From: Neoarius graeffei | Lineage: Eukaryota; Chordata; Actinopteri; Siluriformes; Ariidae | Direction of reading: 5' to 3' | DNA: 64,000 nt | Assembly: GCF_027579695.1 (NCBI RefSeq) | Contig: NC_083570.1 | Location: 6,815,501 to 6,879,500 of the forward strand | Translations under genes and position numbers: made by a program | In this document: positions 34,204 to 44,749 of the stretch, one piece after another | Numbering within the stretch: position 1 is the first letter of the stretch | How the letters are laid out: every line of letters starts with the position of its first letter | Notes under the pieces: model-generated | Seen by the model: only the letters and a program-made list of their open reading frames with translations | Database searches by the model: none | Told to the model about the DNA's origin: nothing

Positions 34204-36320
34204 TACAGTGTCTTGCAAAAGTATTCATCCCCCTTTGTGTTTGTCCTGTTTTGTCACATTACAAGATGGAATTAAAATGGATTTGGGGGAATTAGCACCA
34301 TTTGATTCACACAGCATGCCGACCACTTTAAAGGTGAATTTTTTTTTTTGTGACACAAACAATAATTAAGATGAAAAAATAGAAATTTGGAGTGTGCATA
34401 GGTATTCACCCCCCAAAGTCAATACTTTGTAGAGCCACCTTTTGCTGCAATTACAGCTGCAAGTCTCTTGGGGTATGTCTATTAGCTTAGCACATCTAGC
34501 CACTGGGATTTTTGCCCATTCCTCAAGGCAAAACTGCTCCAACTCCTTCAAGTTAGATGGGTTGCATTGGTGTACAGCAACCTTCAAGTTATGCCACAGA
34601 TTTTCAATTGGATTGGATTGAGGTCTGGGCTTTGATTAGGCCATTCCAAGATATTTAAATGTTTCCCTTTAAACCACTCCAGTGTAGGTTTAGCAGTATG
34701 TTTAGGGTCATTGTCCTGCTGGAACATGAACCTTTGTCCCAGTCTTAAACGTCTGGCTGACTCAAACAGGTTTTCCTCCAGAATTGCCCTGTATTTAGTG
34801 CCATCCATCTTTCCTTCAGTCCTGACCAGCTTTCCTGTCCCTGCAGATGAAAAACATCTCCAAAGCATGATGCTGCCACCACTATGCTTCACTGTAGGAA
34901 TGGTGTTCTCAGGGTGTTGGGTTTGCACCACACATGGCATTTCCCATGATGGCCAAAAAGATCAATTTTAGTCTCATTTGACCAGAAAATCTTCTTCCAT
35001 GTGTTTGGGGAGTTTACTACAGTACATGCTGTTGGGCAAACTGCAAACATGATTTCTGAAGCAATGGCTTTCTTCTGGCCACTCTTCTATAAAGCCCTGC
35101 CCACTCTGTGGGGCGTACGGTTTAAAGTGGTCCTATGGGCAGATACTCCCATCTCTGCTGTGGATCTTTGCAGCTCCTTCAGTGTTATCTTTGGTGTTTT
35201 TGTTGCATCTCTGATTAATGCCCTCCTTGCCCGGTCTGTGAGTTTTGTGGGCGGCCTTCTCTTGTCAGGTTTGTAGTGGTGCCATATTCTTTCCACTTTG
35301 CTATAATGGATTTAATGGTGCTCCATGGGATATTCAAAGTTTGGGATATTTTTTATAACCCAACCCTGATCTATACTTGTTCACAACTTTGTCTCTGACC
35401 TGTTTGGAGGCTCCTTGGTTTTCATGTTGCTTGCTTAGTAGTGTTGTACCCTGGGCCCGCCCATCCTAAGCGTGACGCAACACGAGGGCCTGTTGCGAGC
35501 TTAGTCTGGCCAGGCAAGCTATCTACAGCTCTTCCAAGCTCCTGAAAAATCGGGAACCAATCAACTTTGAGCATCTCCAACGGCCCTGGGTAGAGGCGTG
35601 TTCAAGGCACTGACGTAGTAGAACTACGACCGGAAGCCATAGCTTGTTTACAGAATCTATGCCAGAAGCGCTTCATTCACATCACGAACATGGAGCAGCG
35701 GCAAGCCTTTGACACAGCAGTAGATGCTGTATTGAAAGCATTCAACGGGAAGTTCTCATTGAAAATGGAGCAAAGAGCAGCCCTGGAGGTATTTATTGAA
35801 AGGAAGGACGCTTTCGCCTTGCTCCCGACCGGCTTCGGTAAGAGTTTCATCTACCAGTTAGCCCCGTCGCATCACATACGTCAGAGGAAAGAGTGATGTG
35901 ATTGGTTTAAGCTTCGTCACAGCCTTTTCTGGCTTCGACCAGTAGCAAACTGAGGCATTTCAGGGAGGCGGGTCAACCACGCACTTTGGGAAATGGTTGG
36001 GCTTAATATCTTGGCCAGACCAATAGCTCGTAGAGCTTTGCAGTCGCGTTAGCCAGACTAGTAGTGTTGCAGAGTCAGGGTCCTTCCAGAACAGGTTGAT
36101 TCATACAGACATCATGTGACAGATCATGTGACACTTTGATTGCACACAGGTGGATTTTAATCAACTAATTATGTGACTTATGAAGTGAATTGGTTGGAGC
36201 AGCTCTTATTTAGGGGTTTCATACGAAAGGGGGTGAATACCTATGCACACTCCAGATTTCTGTTCTTTCAACTTAATTACTGTTTGTCGCAGTAAAACAA
36301 CTATTTTCACCTTTAAAGTA
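34204..36320 (-). mobile_element. Tc1-like (Tc1/mariner) transposon, decayed, split by an insertion
   Basis: Left terminus CAGTGTCTTGCAAAAGTATT follows a TA, as for Tc1 insertions. On the minus strand, 35296-35087 gives the DNA-binding part (KLTDRARRALIRDATKTPKI, TLKELQRS) and 34940-34584 the catalytic part ([36 protein letters not shown]). DNDPKHTA and SPDLNPI carry the last two catalytic positions, with Q where the usual E would be. Several frame breaks separate the parts and the right terminal repeat is lost near 36320. A 612-bp element sits within its 5' non-coding side (35447-36058). Confidence 0.85.
35447..36058 (+). mobile_element. Insertion with 11-bp TSD carrying the start of a RecQ-like helicase
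   Basis: The 612-bp insert is bounded by the identical 11-mer TAGTAGTGTTG (35436-35446 and 36059-36069). Subterminal motifs are inverted: cgagctta-gtctggcca on the left and, on the other strand, cgagctat-tggtctggcca on the right. The frame 35690-35896 (68 aa) reads MEQRQAFDTAVDAVLKAF, then FSLKMEQRAALEVFIERKDA and FALLPTGFGKSFIYQL. That is the Q-motif and Walker A region of an SF2 RecQ-type helicase, cut off right after Walker A. It is therefore an internally deleted derivative of a larger helicase-coding element. I cannot assign the superfamily. Confidence 0.7.
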
Positions 36321-37416
36321 ACCCACACACACACACACATACAACACCGCTGATAACACTCGCAGAGTCAACTGAACTGAACTGGACTTGTGTTGACCCG
36401 TGCCTCTATACACACACACAGTGGTATCTGGAGAGACTTTGGGATTGCCCTCGCCACTGAGCCAGCCTCCATTTCACCCATCCACTCACACACACACACA
36501 CGCTTTGCCGTGCTATGCACAGCCCACGTCCAACTTAAAGGTGTTTTTTTTTTTTTTTTTTTGGTTACAAGAAGCACCTTCTCTTAGTGTAGTTACAAAA
36601 GATATGTCTTTGTGTGTTTACATGTGAATGAGATATATTACTGATGTTACAGACTGTGAGTTGCGCTATGATTGCCAACCTCAGTGAATGTTAAGACATT
36701 TAAGGTATTGGGTGTTAAATACATTTTCCCTACTGTGAAACTCATTTGAGGTGGTTGACGTTTTATATATTTTCTTTTCTTACTGTGAGTCTAGAATGAA
36801 TATTACCAATCACTTATTACAACTATAAGTGTTTGGGCATTAGTTCTGTGGTACTATACATTTGGGTGGAATTATAAATCACATTGGTGTTACCATCCAT
36901 ACCCATCATCATTATTACGGGAGTAGTAACTAACTTAACCAGTAAATAACTGCAATTAGTTCCCCGCTATAGTAGTTGTTTACACTGTGCTACAGGCCTA
37001 GTGACTGTTTTCATTTAGGTCTATTCTAACCTAGGGGTAGGGGCGCCTCACCTGTGTAGCTGGGGTTGGAATAGTAGTGGGGTGGTGACGGGTTGGGCCA
37101 TACACACTCCACTCACCACATACACCCTTCAGGCAGCCACCTGACCACCTTCAGATCCTGGAGCCCACTCTACCTCCCCCAAGTAAGTGACTGCTACTCA
37201 GGGAACCACCTACTGCCACACACGACAGCACTGAGGCTACTAGGCACTGGGCGAGGGGGACACAGATCCTTTCCTGTTCAGTCCTCCCTAGGTTAGTGTA
37301 GTTTAACCCCTACAAGGCGGCGGCACCATTCTACCGTCCGCTACACCAGATTGGGCAGTTTAAGTGCATTTTGAACATATTTTGGGCTGGAAAACATCAG
37401 CAGTATCTGGCAACAC
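36321..37416. other. No gene seen; microsatellites and unassigned sequence
   Basis: Short (CA)n runs at about 36322-36340 and 36486-36501 and a T run at about 36543-36562. The rest, including a G/C-richer part at 37020-37350, shows no recognisable gene or repeat. The last 50 bases match the short repeat at 19648-19722. Confidence 0.5.
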
Positions 37417-37419
37417 TGT

Positions 37420-40400
37420 CTCGAAGTCTGACATCCGGGTACTTTTAACGTCAGGCCACATGACCTTGGAGCCGCCATATTTAACTAGGGGAAAGCCTAA
37501 AAGCTGTTGTGTTGTTGGCTGCACAGCCAATGCAAACAAGAACCCAGCATTAAAGTTTCATATGTTGCCATTAGGTGGGAAAAGACGTTTGCAGTGGCTG
37601 AGAGCCATAAATAGAAGTGAAATCAAGTCTGATGGATCTGTGAACCATGAGAAGCTCTGGGAGCCTAACTCTAACTATACTTATGTTTGTGGGCAACACT
37701 TTATAAGTGGTGAGTAATCACTGAGAATAAAATCCAATAAAATGTTAAGATATATTTGTTTATCTTCATTGTATGGATCAGGATGTAATACTGCAATACA
37801 CTAAATGTATGTATTTGACCTCTTTGTTTACCTGTGTTAGTGCTTGTGTACTGAACTGGTGCATGTAAAGGCTTGAATTTTTAAATTTGAGTTATTTTAT
37901 AGGCTTATTCCCAAATAGATAAGAGGCAAGTAGGGCAAATTACTATATCATATGGACAAGTGTATATTTTATACCAAAATGATTTGTGTTAAAAATGTTT
38001 TAATGTAATAATGTTTTCTGCAGTTGTCTTTTATTAAATATTAATTATTATATCTATACATTATTAATATTTTCATTTTATAGATATTTCTATCCACATC
38101 TTTACTTTTAATAAACATGGATTGACAATATATGGTTTCACTGAAGTATGTATCAATATTTTTTCAGGAGAAAAAGTGAATGATCATACACATCCTGATT
38201 ATGTGCCCTCAATCTTTCCAACTTGTGGATCCAGCCAAAGTCAAAGTAAATCTGCAATGAAGCTGTCCAGGTTTGAAAGGAAGTCACAGCGAGTAACAGA
38301 AAGGTTACAATGGTAAAATATTCTACTTTTGTAATACACAAGCTTACTGGTGTATTTATGTTGTCATTGCAACTGTAAAGGAAAATTTGATAATCTTTGT
38401 ATTATAAATCCTTTGAAACGTTGGTAGAGAGAACACTGCCAACATACTTGTGAACTCATTACTTTTCTTAATTTCCCTGAACAGGTTAAAACATATTAAT
38501 CTGAAGTCTGTTTCAAAATGTAGTAATGTTCTGTGATATACCTGTCAATCAATACAGTTTGAATAACACACTGATAATATTTTTATATTTTGCAGGTGCA
38601 ACCCCTCCAAGGAAGCGTTTGAAATCTGACCAGGTTATTGTATCACCCAGCCAAACACCAAGCCAGCCTTCTCATAATCTCCCAGATGATTCTATAAATA
38701 ATGCCTCTGACCTTCCTTTGGAAGTGCTTCCTTCACCCAAGGTTGCCAACAATGCAGATCCTCCACATGTGGATCCTGATGCTTCTTTGTCAAGTCCGAT
38801 CCAGAAGCCACTTTCAGTGTCTGAACATGAACAGATGTACACAGAGATTCACAACTTGCGCAAAGAAAGGGATGAAGCCCTTGCAAAGGTATCTGCTATG
38901 GAGATGTTGATGCAGGAAAAAACATTGTCATCAAAATCTGTTGAGGGAAATGATCAGAAGTGTCAGATGATGACAGGTTTGAAATGGGGTGTATTTTTAC
39001 ACTAATTCACATTTCTGAGTACATTCATTGGTAGCAAAGGAACAATTAAGGAAAGCCTGCCTCTCCGTGAGCAGTTGTTTTTCACACTTGTGAAACTTGG
39101 GCACAATGTTTCATTTTTCTGGCATCTGTCAAGGGCCTCCCTAAAACAACCACAATTGATTATTTTTGGAAATGGATTGATTTATTATATTATAAAATTG
39201 GTTTTATGGTTAAGTGGCCAGACAGAGAAAAAAACTTTTGATATAATTCCTCCTGTCTTTAAACAGAAGTTCCCACGATTAACATGTATTGTGGACTGTT
39301 TTGAAATATTTATCGAGGCTCCAAAAACACTTCTTGCTCGGGCTCAATGTTACAGCAACTACAAAAAGCATTGTACTGTCAAATTTTTCATTGGGTGCAC
39401 TCCATTAGGGGCAGTTTCATTCCTGTCAAAGGCATGGGGAGGTAGGGCATCGGATGTACAAATTGTACGAGAGTCTGGATTCATTGACAGCAAGTACCAT
39501 ATGCCTGGTGATCAGATTTTAGCAGACAGGGGGTTCACTTTAGCCGAGGCGTTTGCCAGCCAGTGTAGTTGTGAGTTCCTAACTCCTGCTTTTACTAAAG
39601 GAAAGAAGCAGTTGTCTGCTAGAGATGTAGAAATTTCTCGTAAAATTTCATCTGTACGTATTCATGTGGAGAGAGTAATTGGCCTGATGAAAAATCGGTA
39701 TTGTATTCTTAAAGGTACCATGCCAATTAGATGTGTCCAGAGTTTAAAGGATGAAACCCATGGGAGTGCTGTGGCAAGTTGTGACAAAATTATCAAAGTA
39801 TGTGCTGCCTTGACAAATGTGGGTGAAGGTATTGTGTATCAGGAATGAATTATTATGTAGCCTTGTTATTATACTCCCGAGTTAGTATAAAGTAATTATA
39901 CCATATGTATATTTATTTTTTAAATTTATGTTTATCTTGAATGTGGCATTGGTATTTTTCAATAAACTCCATGACTATAGAGAAAGTAGGTTGAAATGAT
40001 TGTTTAAGCTCTTTGGTTGTATACAGATTTACTGATAGGTGCTTTGTCATGCAAATTCATATTGAATAAAATTTTGCATACTATTTTTCTATCAAATGGT
40101 CTTGCAGTTTTATTTTGTACACTTTTTGTGGGGGTTACTGCATATTTCAGGTATAAAAAATGCTACTCAAATTCACATGTATTTTGCATATCTTAACCTT
40201 AAAACTACCTGCTTCTGTTATTAGCCAAGGCAAAACTGGATATAGTCAGTATAACATAAGCAAGCTTCTGTATTATGAGCCCTTTATTGCACATAAGCTA
40301 TAACAAAAATACAAGAATATAGATATTCTAGCAACAAGAGTTGCCAGTTGTATCCTACAAATTAAATAAACAAAACTGTACTTGACTAAATGTAACACAC

Positions 40401-40557
40401 GTTCATAAATGGTGACAAAACTTATAAACCAATGTAATCTTGGCAATTAAGCAGATACAATTCCCCTAACATGGACTCTCTCTTTTTCCCCGAGTCAAAT
40501 ACGGCGGGCCTGTTGTCAAGGTGTGTCACGTGATCGTGACGTCACGCCGACTTCGAG
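37420..40557 (+). mobile_element. THAP/DDE_4 DNA transposon (ISL2EU/PIF-like), nearly whole
   Basis: Terminal inverted repeats open CTCGAAGTC (37420) and close GACTTCGAG (40557). Inside them, further matched blocks (gccgccatatttaac with the complement of gtcaaatacggcggg, then 'aggggaaag') show imperfect repeats of about 75 bases. The triplet TGT on both sides may be the target duplication. The unit encodes a THAP zinc finger and a DDE_4 transposase in three exons, with an AATAAA at about 39960. About 580 bases at the right (39980-40557) are non-coding. Confidence 0.75.
37460..39848 (+). CDS. THAP-domain DDE_4 transposase, three exons, two defects
   Basis: Exon 1 (37460-37709) encodes MTLEPPYLTRG then a THAP finger: CCVVGCTANANKNPALKFH, W, and CGQHFISG before a GTGAGT donor. 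Exon 2 (38168-38312) joins in frame and supplies the end of the finger (DYVPSIFP). Exon 3 (38596-39848) has a coiled segment (EQMYTEIHNLRKERDEALAK), a helix-turn-helix (LREQLFFTLVKLGHNV), and the DDE_4 fold with three catalytic residues apparently kept: D in TCIVDCFEIF, D in ILADRGFTL and E in VRIHVERVIGLMKNRY. An in-frame stop at 39003-39005 divides exon 3, and the exon 2-3 phases differ by one base in my reading, so this copy is probably inactive. A domesticated gene is less likely because the terminal repeats are still present. Confidence 0.75.
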
Positions 40558-40795
40558 TGTACAACCGATGATCATTAACCAAGCAATATTGTTAATAATA
40601 TTGACAAAATACTACATTCATAAGTCTAAATTTCAGAATAAAAAAATAATTTTACAGAACTTAATATAGGACATTAAACAGTATGTAACCACAATTTCTA
40701 GCAGCAACAATAAGGCTGTCAAAACACTTTTTGTGCTATACAATGTGTTTTATGTTTTTGTTTATTTATTTTATAATGTACATCCCCTTGGCGTA

Positions 40796-42570
40796 TGTTG
40801 GTAACTCGCCAGCGCCCCCTATAACGATCCCACAATTTCCTTGCGCGCTCCACCCGGATGTGACGTAAAGTGGAACTGCTTTAACTGTATCGAGAGCGCC
40901 TCGATTCGCTCTCTCATGTTCTGACTACTGGAGTGGTCGGACGGACTGTAGGCACGCTCGCCTACAGTGTTGAGACTAACCGCTATTGTCTGAGAACAGC
41001 CTGTTCAAATTAGTTTCGGCCGAACTTTTGAACGACCCGCTAAGTTTCAGCGATATAGTGGTTTCGATTCTAAACCTTTGCAAAGTTTAACTACAGTTAA
41101 GTAGTTTTCCACGCTAAGAGGCATTTGCGGACAGCTTCGCTCCTCTCAGCCTTTTTCTCGTCGACGCATCACCGGAGGTTTCTCCTGAAGCACCGTGGGC
41201 CAGCTAGGCCTTCATCTCCCTGCTTCGTTAGCCGCGGTTGGACGCAACGCGCCGCTAACCTCCTCTCCTCGGACTGCGACCCTCAGCGCGGACATCGGAG
41301 AAAGAACTTCCATCGCATTGAGTAGGCACTTGGGCAAATTTTTAATTTGTAGCTTATTCAGATGGTTGTTAGGGTCATGTTTAAGCTTTGAGCTATTTAG
41401 CATACCCGCTCAGACACGGAAGGTGTTTGTTTGTTTTTATTGTTTGTTTGTTTGTTTGTTTTTATTGTTTGTTTTGGTTCTGTTTTTTTTCTTTGAACTT
41501 GTTAGACAGGGTATCTTGCATGATATCTTTCCTTAACTCCATTGCTAGCTTCCCTATCTGATTAGCAGCGCAGCGACAAGTTTGTTATTTTAAGCTCCGA
41601 GGCTAGACCGCTACAAGGCCTAGTTCTCTCCATCCAACACATATACACACTCTCTCACACTCTTTCTCTCTCTCTCTCTCTCTCTCTCGCGTTGAGTTCT
41701 TTGCCTAGATAGTCTGTTGGAAATTGTTGTTAAGTGCAGTGTTTGGATCCAGCTGTAGCGTGGTCAGATTCTCCTTAGCAACTTATTGCTAGCTACCTCA
41801 GGGTGATACGCTAGCTGGTAGGCTTGTGTTCTCGACTAGGCCTGCAGGCGCCATTTTTCCGACGCCATTTTGATACCTTCCTCATTGAGTTACCTGTGAT
41901 ACGACACCTAGGCACTGACCGCCATTTTGTTTAAGCATTGCCAGAGTGGCTAGTCATTAGCATCTGCCCACAGATACCTACACAAAGCACACATTAGCCA
42001 CAGAGCTAATCCTTTGTTCTATTTAGCTAACATTCCTTTGTTTTAGCTAACATTCCTTTGTTTTAGCTAACGACAAGCTAGGTCACACACACACACACAC
42101 GCATCGGCTTGCCCTAGCCTCACACACGCACACACAAGGGATTCTTTTCTTTTTCCTTCTATCTCTTTCTCTCTCTCTTTCCCTCAAATTTATAGTCCAG
42201 GTGTAATTGTTCCATTGTTTTGTCTTGTTATTACCTTTGCTGACATTGAATGTATTTTGAGTTTATTATTATTAGTGAGTAGTAGACAAATAAAAGCTAA
42301 TAAAATTGAATTGCATTTTACTTGTTCCTGTTGTTTATTCACAAGGTCAACTATTTAGAACTCCTTTTTCCTTCAGAATTTAGCTTTTGTATACAACTGG
42401 GTTTCCCATCTAATACAGAGCTACCATTAATCTTGAGTGTAACCATTCACGGTGAGTATTAAGATTAATAATTTAAGATTTTATGAGACTGATCTTTATT
42501 TATAAATTGATTAATTTAATTATCAATTATCACATAATTTATAATTTAATTAATCCCAATTCAACCTACA
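40796..42570 (+). repeat. Left LTR
   Basis: 1775 bp from TGTTGGTAAC to CAACCTACA, matching 51685-53456. Contains a (CT)n run, two CA-rich runs, three tandem 'tagctaacattcctttgt' units near 42024, and AATAAA at about 42289. The small frames within it occur identically in the other LTR and are not genes. Confidence 0.95.
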
Positions 42571-43000
42571 TTAAAGTGGTGCCCCGTGTGAGGAATAGTT
42601 TAATGACCTTGTGAATTTCTCAACAATAACTTGTAAACTGCTGTATACCCAAAATCAACTGCCAAGGTATAACACAGATGACTTTAATGGTGAATCATTA
42701 AGTGTGTTAATCACAGAACTGAAATTCAGCTGCCAACCACAGTTAGCTGATAAACTGGTTTAATTGATTAGTACATTAGAGTAATATCTAATCCAAGTAC
42801 TTAATTAATATTATTAATAATAATAATCATTATTGTTAACTAATTATTAATTGAGCTAATTAATACAAGTGAAACATTAGTGAAAACAAAGTAGCTAAGA
42901 AACCACATCAATTATTTAGCAACTTGGATTAAATTAAATTCTAACCTAATCAACCCCTAGTATTAATTTCCTTTAAGTTAATTAATACATTTCGAACAAA

Positions 43001-44749
43001 ATGTCGCGTTCCCCATCAAGGGAGTCAGAAGGGCCCCTCCTCTCTCTCTTCGACGTTGTAGGCGATTTAGGCCAAGTCCCGGAGGATAGGAGAAATTACT
43101 TCTGTGATCTGGACCAAAAGGCTCGCTTTGATGAAATACACATAGCCGTTAGGGAACTTAAGGAGCGTACTATGACTCTCCCAGAAGGGCTACCCAAATT
43201 GTTCATGATCTACTATAAGGAAATGGAACATGTGTGTATGACCCTCGAACAAGAGAAAAGAACACTAAAACGACAACTGGCCGAAGCTCAAAGGAGAGCA
43301 GAAAGCGCGGAGAGTAGCCTCGTGGGCCTGAGAGCCACACAAGATGAACTAAAGCGCGAAATAGAATACCTCAGGGAAGAAGTGACGCAAGCACGTCGCT
43401 CAGATGAGGGATCGGCCAAACCCTCCCAAGAACAGAGTTCCGCTCTGGAGGAGGAAGAACCTGAGCTTAGAACGGTAGATCAGACACCGCACTCAAGCTC
43501 AACTCGCGTGAAAGTCGCGCGATCGCCACCTCGTGGCGCTGGGAGTTTTTACTTTACTCCCCACTACACCCCCTCGCGCTTCAATATCGCTGCAGCCTCT
43601 AGCCCGCAGAAAACGCCGCGCTACGTACCCTCAGACTCCTCTGACGGAGAGGCCGCCTACAAGCCGAAACGCAGACATAGGCGATATGAGAGCAGCTCAA
43701 ATAGCGAAGACAGCGAGGACCCCTATGGGTCAAAATCAAAACGCCTCGTCGCAGAACGCAAAACTAGGATCCGCCAAATCGACGCCCTTGCGAAAGACAT
43801 AGAGCGTTTTGAGCCGGAAAATCATAGACACCGAAGCGTTAATGATTATTTCCGGGAAATCGAGCGTAGCCTCCTGGACCTGCCAGAGGCTACGTCGCAT
43901 GAAAAGGCCAGACTAGTCTGGAAAACTTTAGGTAGTGGCGTACGAGCATTCGTTGAGACCTTACCGCAGTCAGTCCTCGACAACTACAAGAAAATACGTA
44001 AGTACTTGAAAGAGGAATACTCGTTGTACGAGGACGAGACTGCTGCGACGATGGGTGCCATTCTGATCAGACAGAAACGAAGCGAACACCCTCGCGAGTA
44101 CTACCGTCGGCTCCGTGCAGCGTACTTTCAGGGCAGAAGCGAGCCCGGGCTAGAGGAAGATCGCAACTTCAAGTCCCTCTTCCTCCATAACCTTCACCCG
44201 TGCATCCGTAACCAAGTAACACTCGCGTGTCGCCAGCGCCCCCATACTATGAGAGAAATGCGTCGCACCGCACAACTAACGTGGGAGACGTTCGTCCGAC
44301 CCACAGACCGCCACGAGGACGATCCCAGAGTCCTCAGCCTATATGAGCAGGAAGATCAGTCCTTAGGCCTAGAAGGGGGTGAAGCCCCAAACCGCGGGCC
44401 CCCTTGGGCGAACCCAAACCCCGGCCACCAGACGTCGAGTCAACCCAAAGGTAACTGGAAAGTTCGACAAGCTGGAGCCAAGGGGGAACAGGGCCCCAAC
44501 GCCAAAGGGCAAGGTAACCGCAAACCTGGCAGTCACGGCCCTAAATCTCAGAATAGCGGACAGTCAAGGCCCCATCGCAACTCCTCTCGAAGGGAGCGGA
44601 GCCCTAAGCTAGCTACCGCTAAACAAGCCAACCAAGAGCCACTTGGGATGGCAGAACTGAGGACCGAATTAGCACGAGTTAAACAACTGCTGAGCAATAA
44701 GAACAGGAAGGGTAAGCCGAGCAAGGACAGGGACGAACCGTCAGCATGA
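43001..44749 (+). CDS. gag-like frame of the LTR element
   Basis: 582 codons starting MSRSPSRESEGPLLSLF. The N-terminal third is coiled-coil (about residues 80-130), the middle is basic and serine-rich, about residues 250-440 look like a capsid-type helical region, and the C-terminal part is basic and proline/glycine-rich without a CCHC knuckle that I can see. gag and pol are in one frame, the arrangement of retroelements known to use stop-codon read-through. Confidence 0.85.
   Translation: MSRSPSRESEGPLLSLFDVVGDLGQVPEDRRNYFCDLDQKARFDEIHIAVRELKERTMTLPEGLPKLFMIYYKEMEHVCMTLEQEKRTLKRQLAEAQRRAESAESSLVGLRATQDELKREIEYLREEVTQARRSDEGSAKPSQEQSSALEEEEPELRTVDQTPHSSSTRVKVARSPPRGAGSFYFTPHYTPSRFNIAAASSPQKTPRYVPSDSSDGEAAYKPKRRHRRYESSSNSEDSEDPYGSKSKRLVAERKTRIRQIDALAKDIERFEPENHRHRSVNDYFREIERSLLDLPEATSHEKARLVWKTLGSGVRAFVETLPQSVLDNYKKIRKYLKEEYSLYEDETAATMGAILIRQKRSEHPREYYRRLRAAYFQGRSEPGLEEDRNFKSLFLHNLHPCIRNQVTLACRQRPHTMREMRRTAQLTWETFVRPTDRHEDDPRVLSLYEQEDQSLGLEGGEAPNRGPPWANPNPGHQTSSQPKGNWKVRQAGAKGEQGPNAKGQGNRKPGSHGPKSQNSGQSRPHRNSSRRERSPKLATAKQANQEPLGMAELRTELARVKQLLSNKNRKGKPSKDRDEPSA

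Noticed and set aside
35001-35276. Plus-strand frame with hydrophobic residues suggesting a membrane protein
   Set aside because: It is the complement of the Tc1 transposase DNA-binding region.
35690-35896. A host RecQ/WRN helicase gene
   Set aside because: Only the first part up to Walker A is present, and it lies within an insertion bounded by an 11-bp duplication, with no further helicase exons nearby.
41125-41536. Small genes in the region after 40.8 kb (41125-41325, 41195-41536)
   Set aside because: They recur identically at 52015-52426, since both lie in the two LTRs, and have no recognisable domain.
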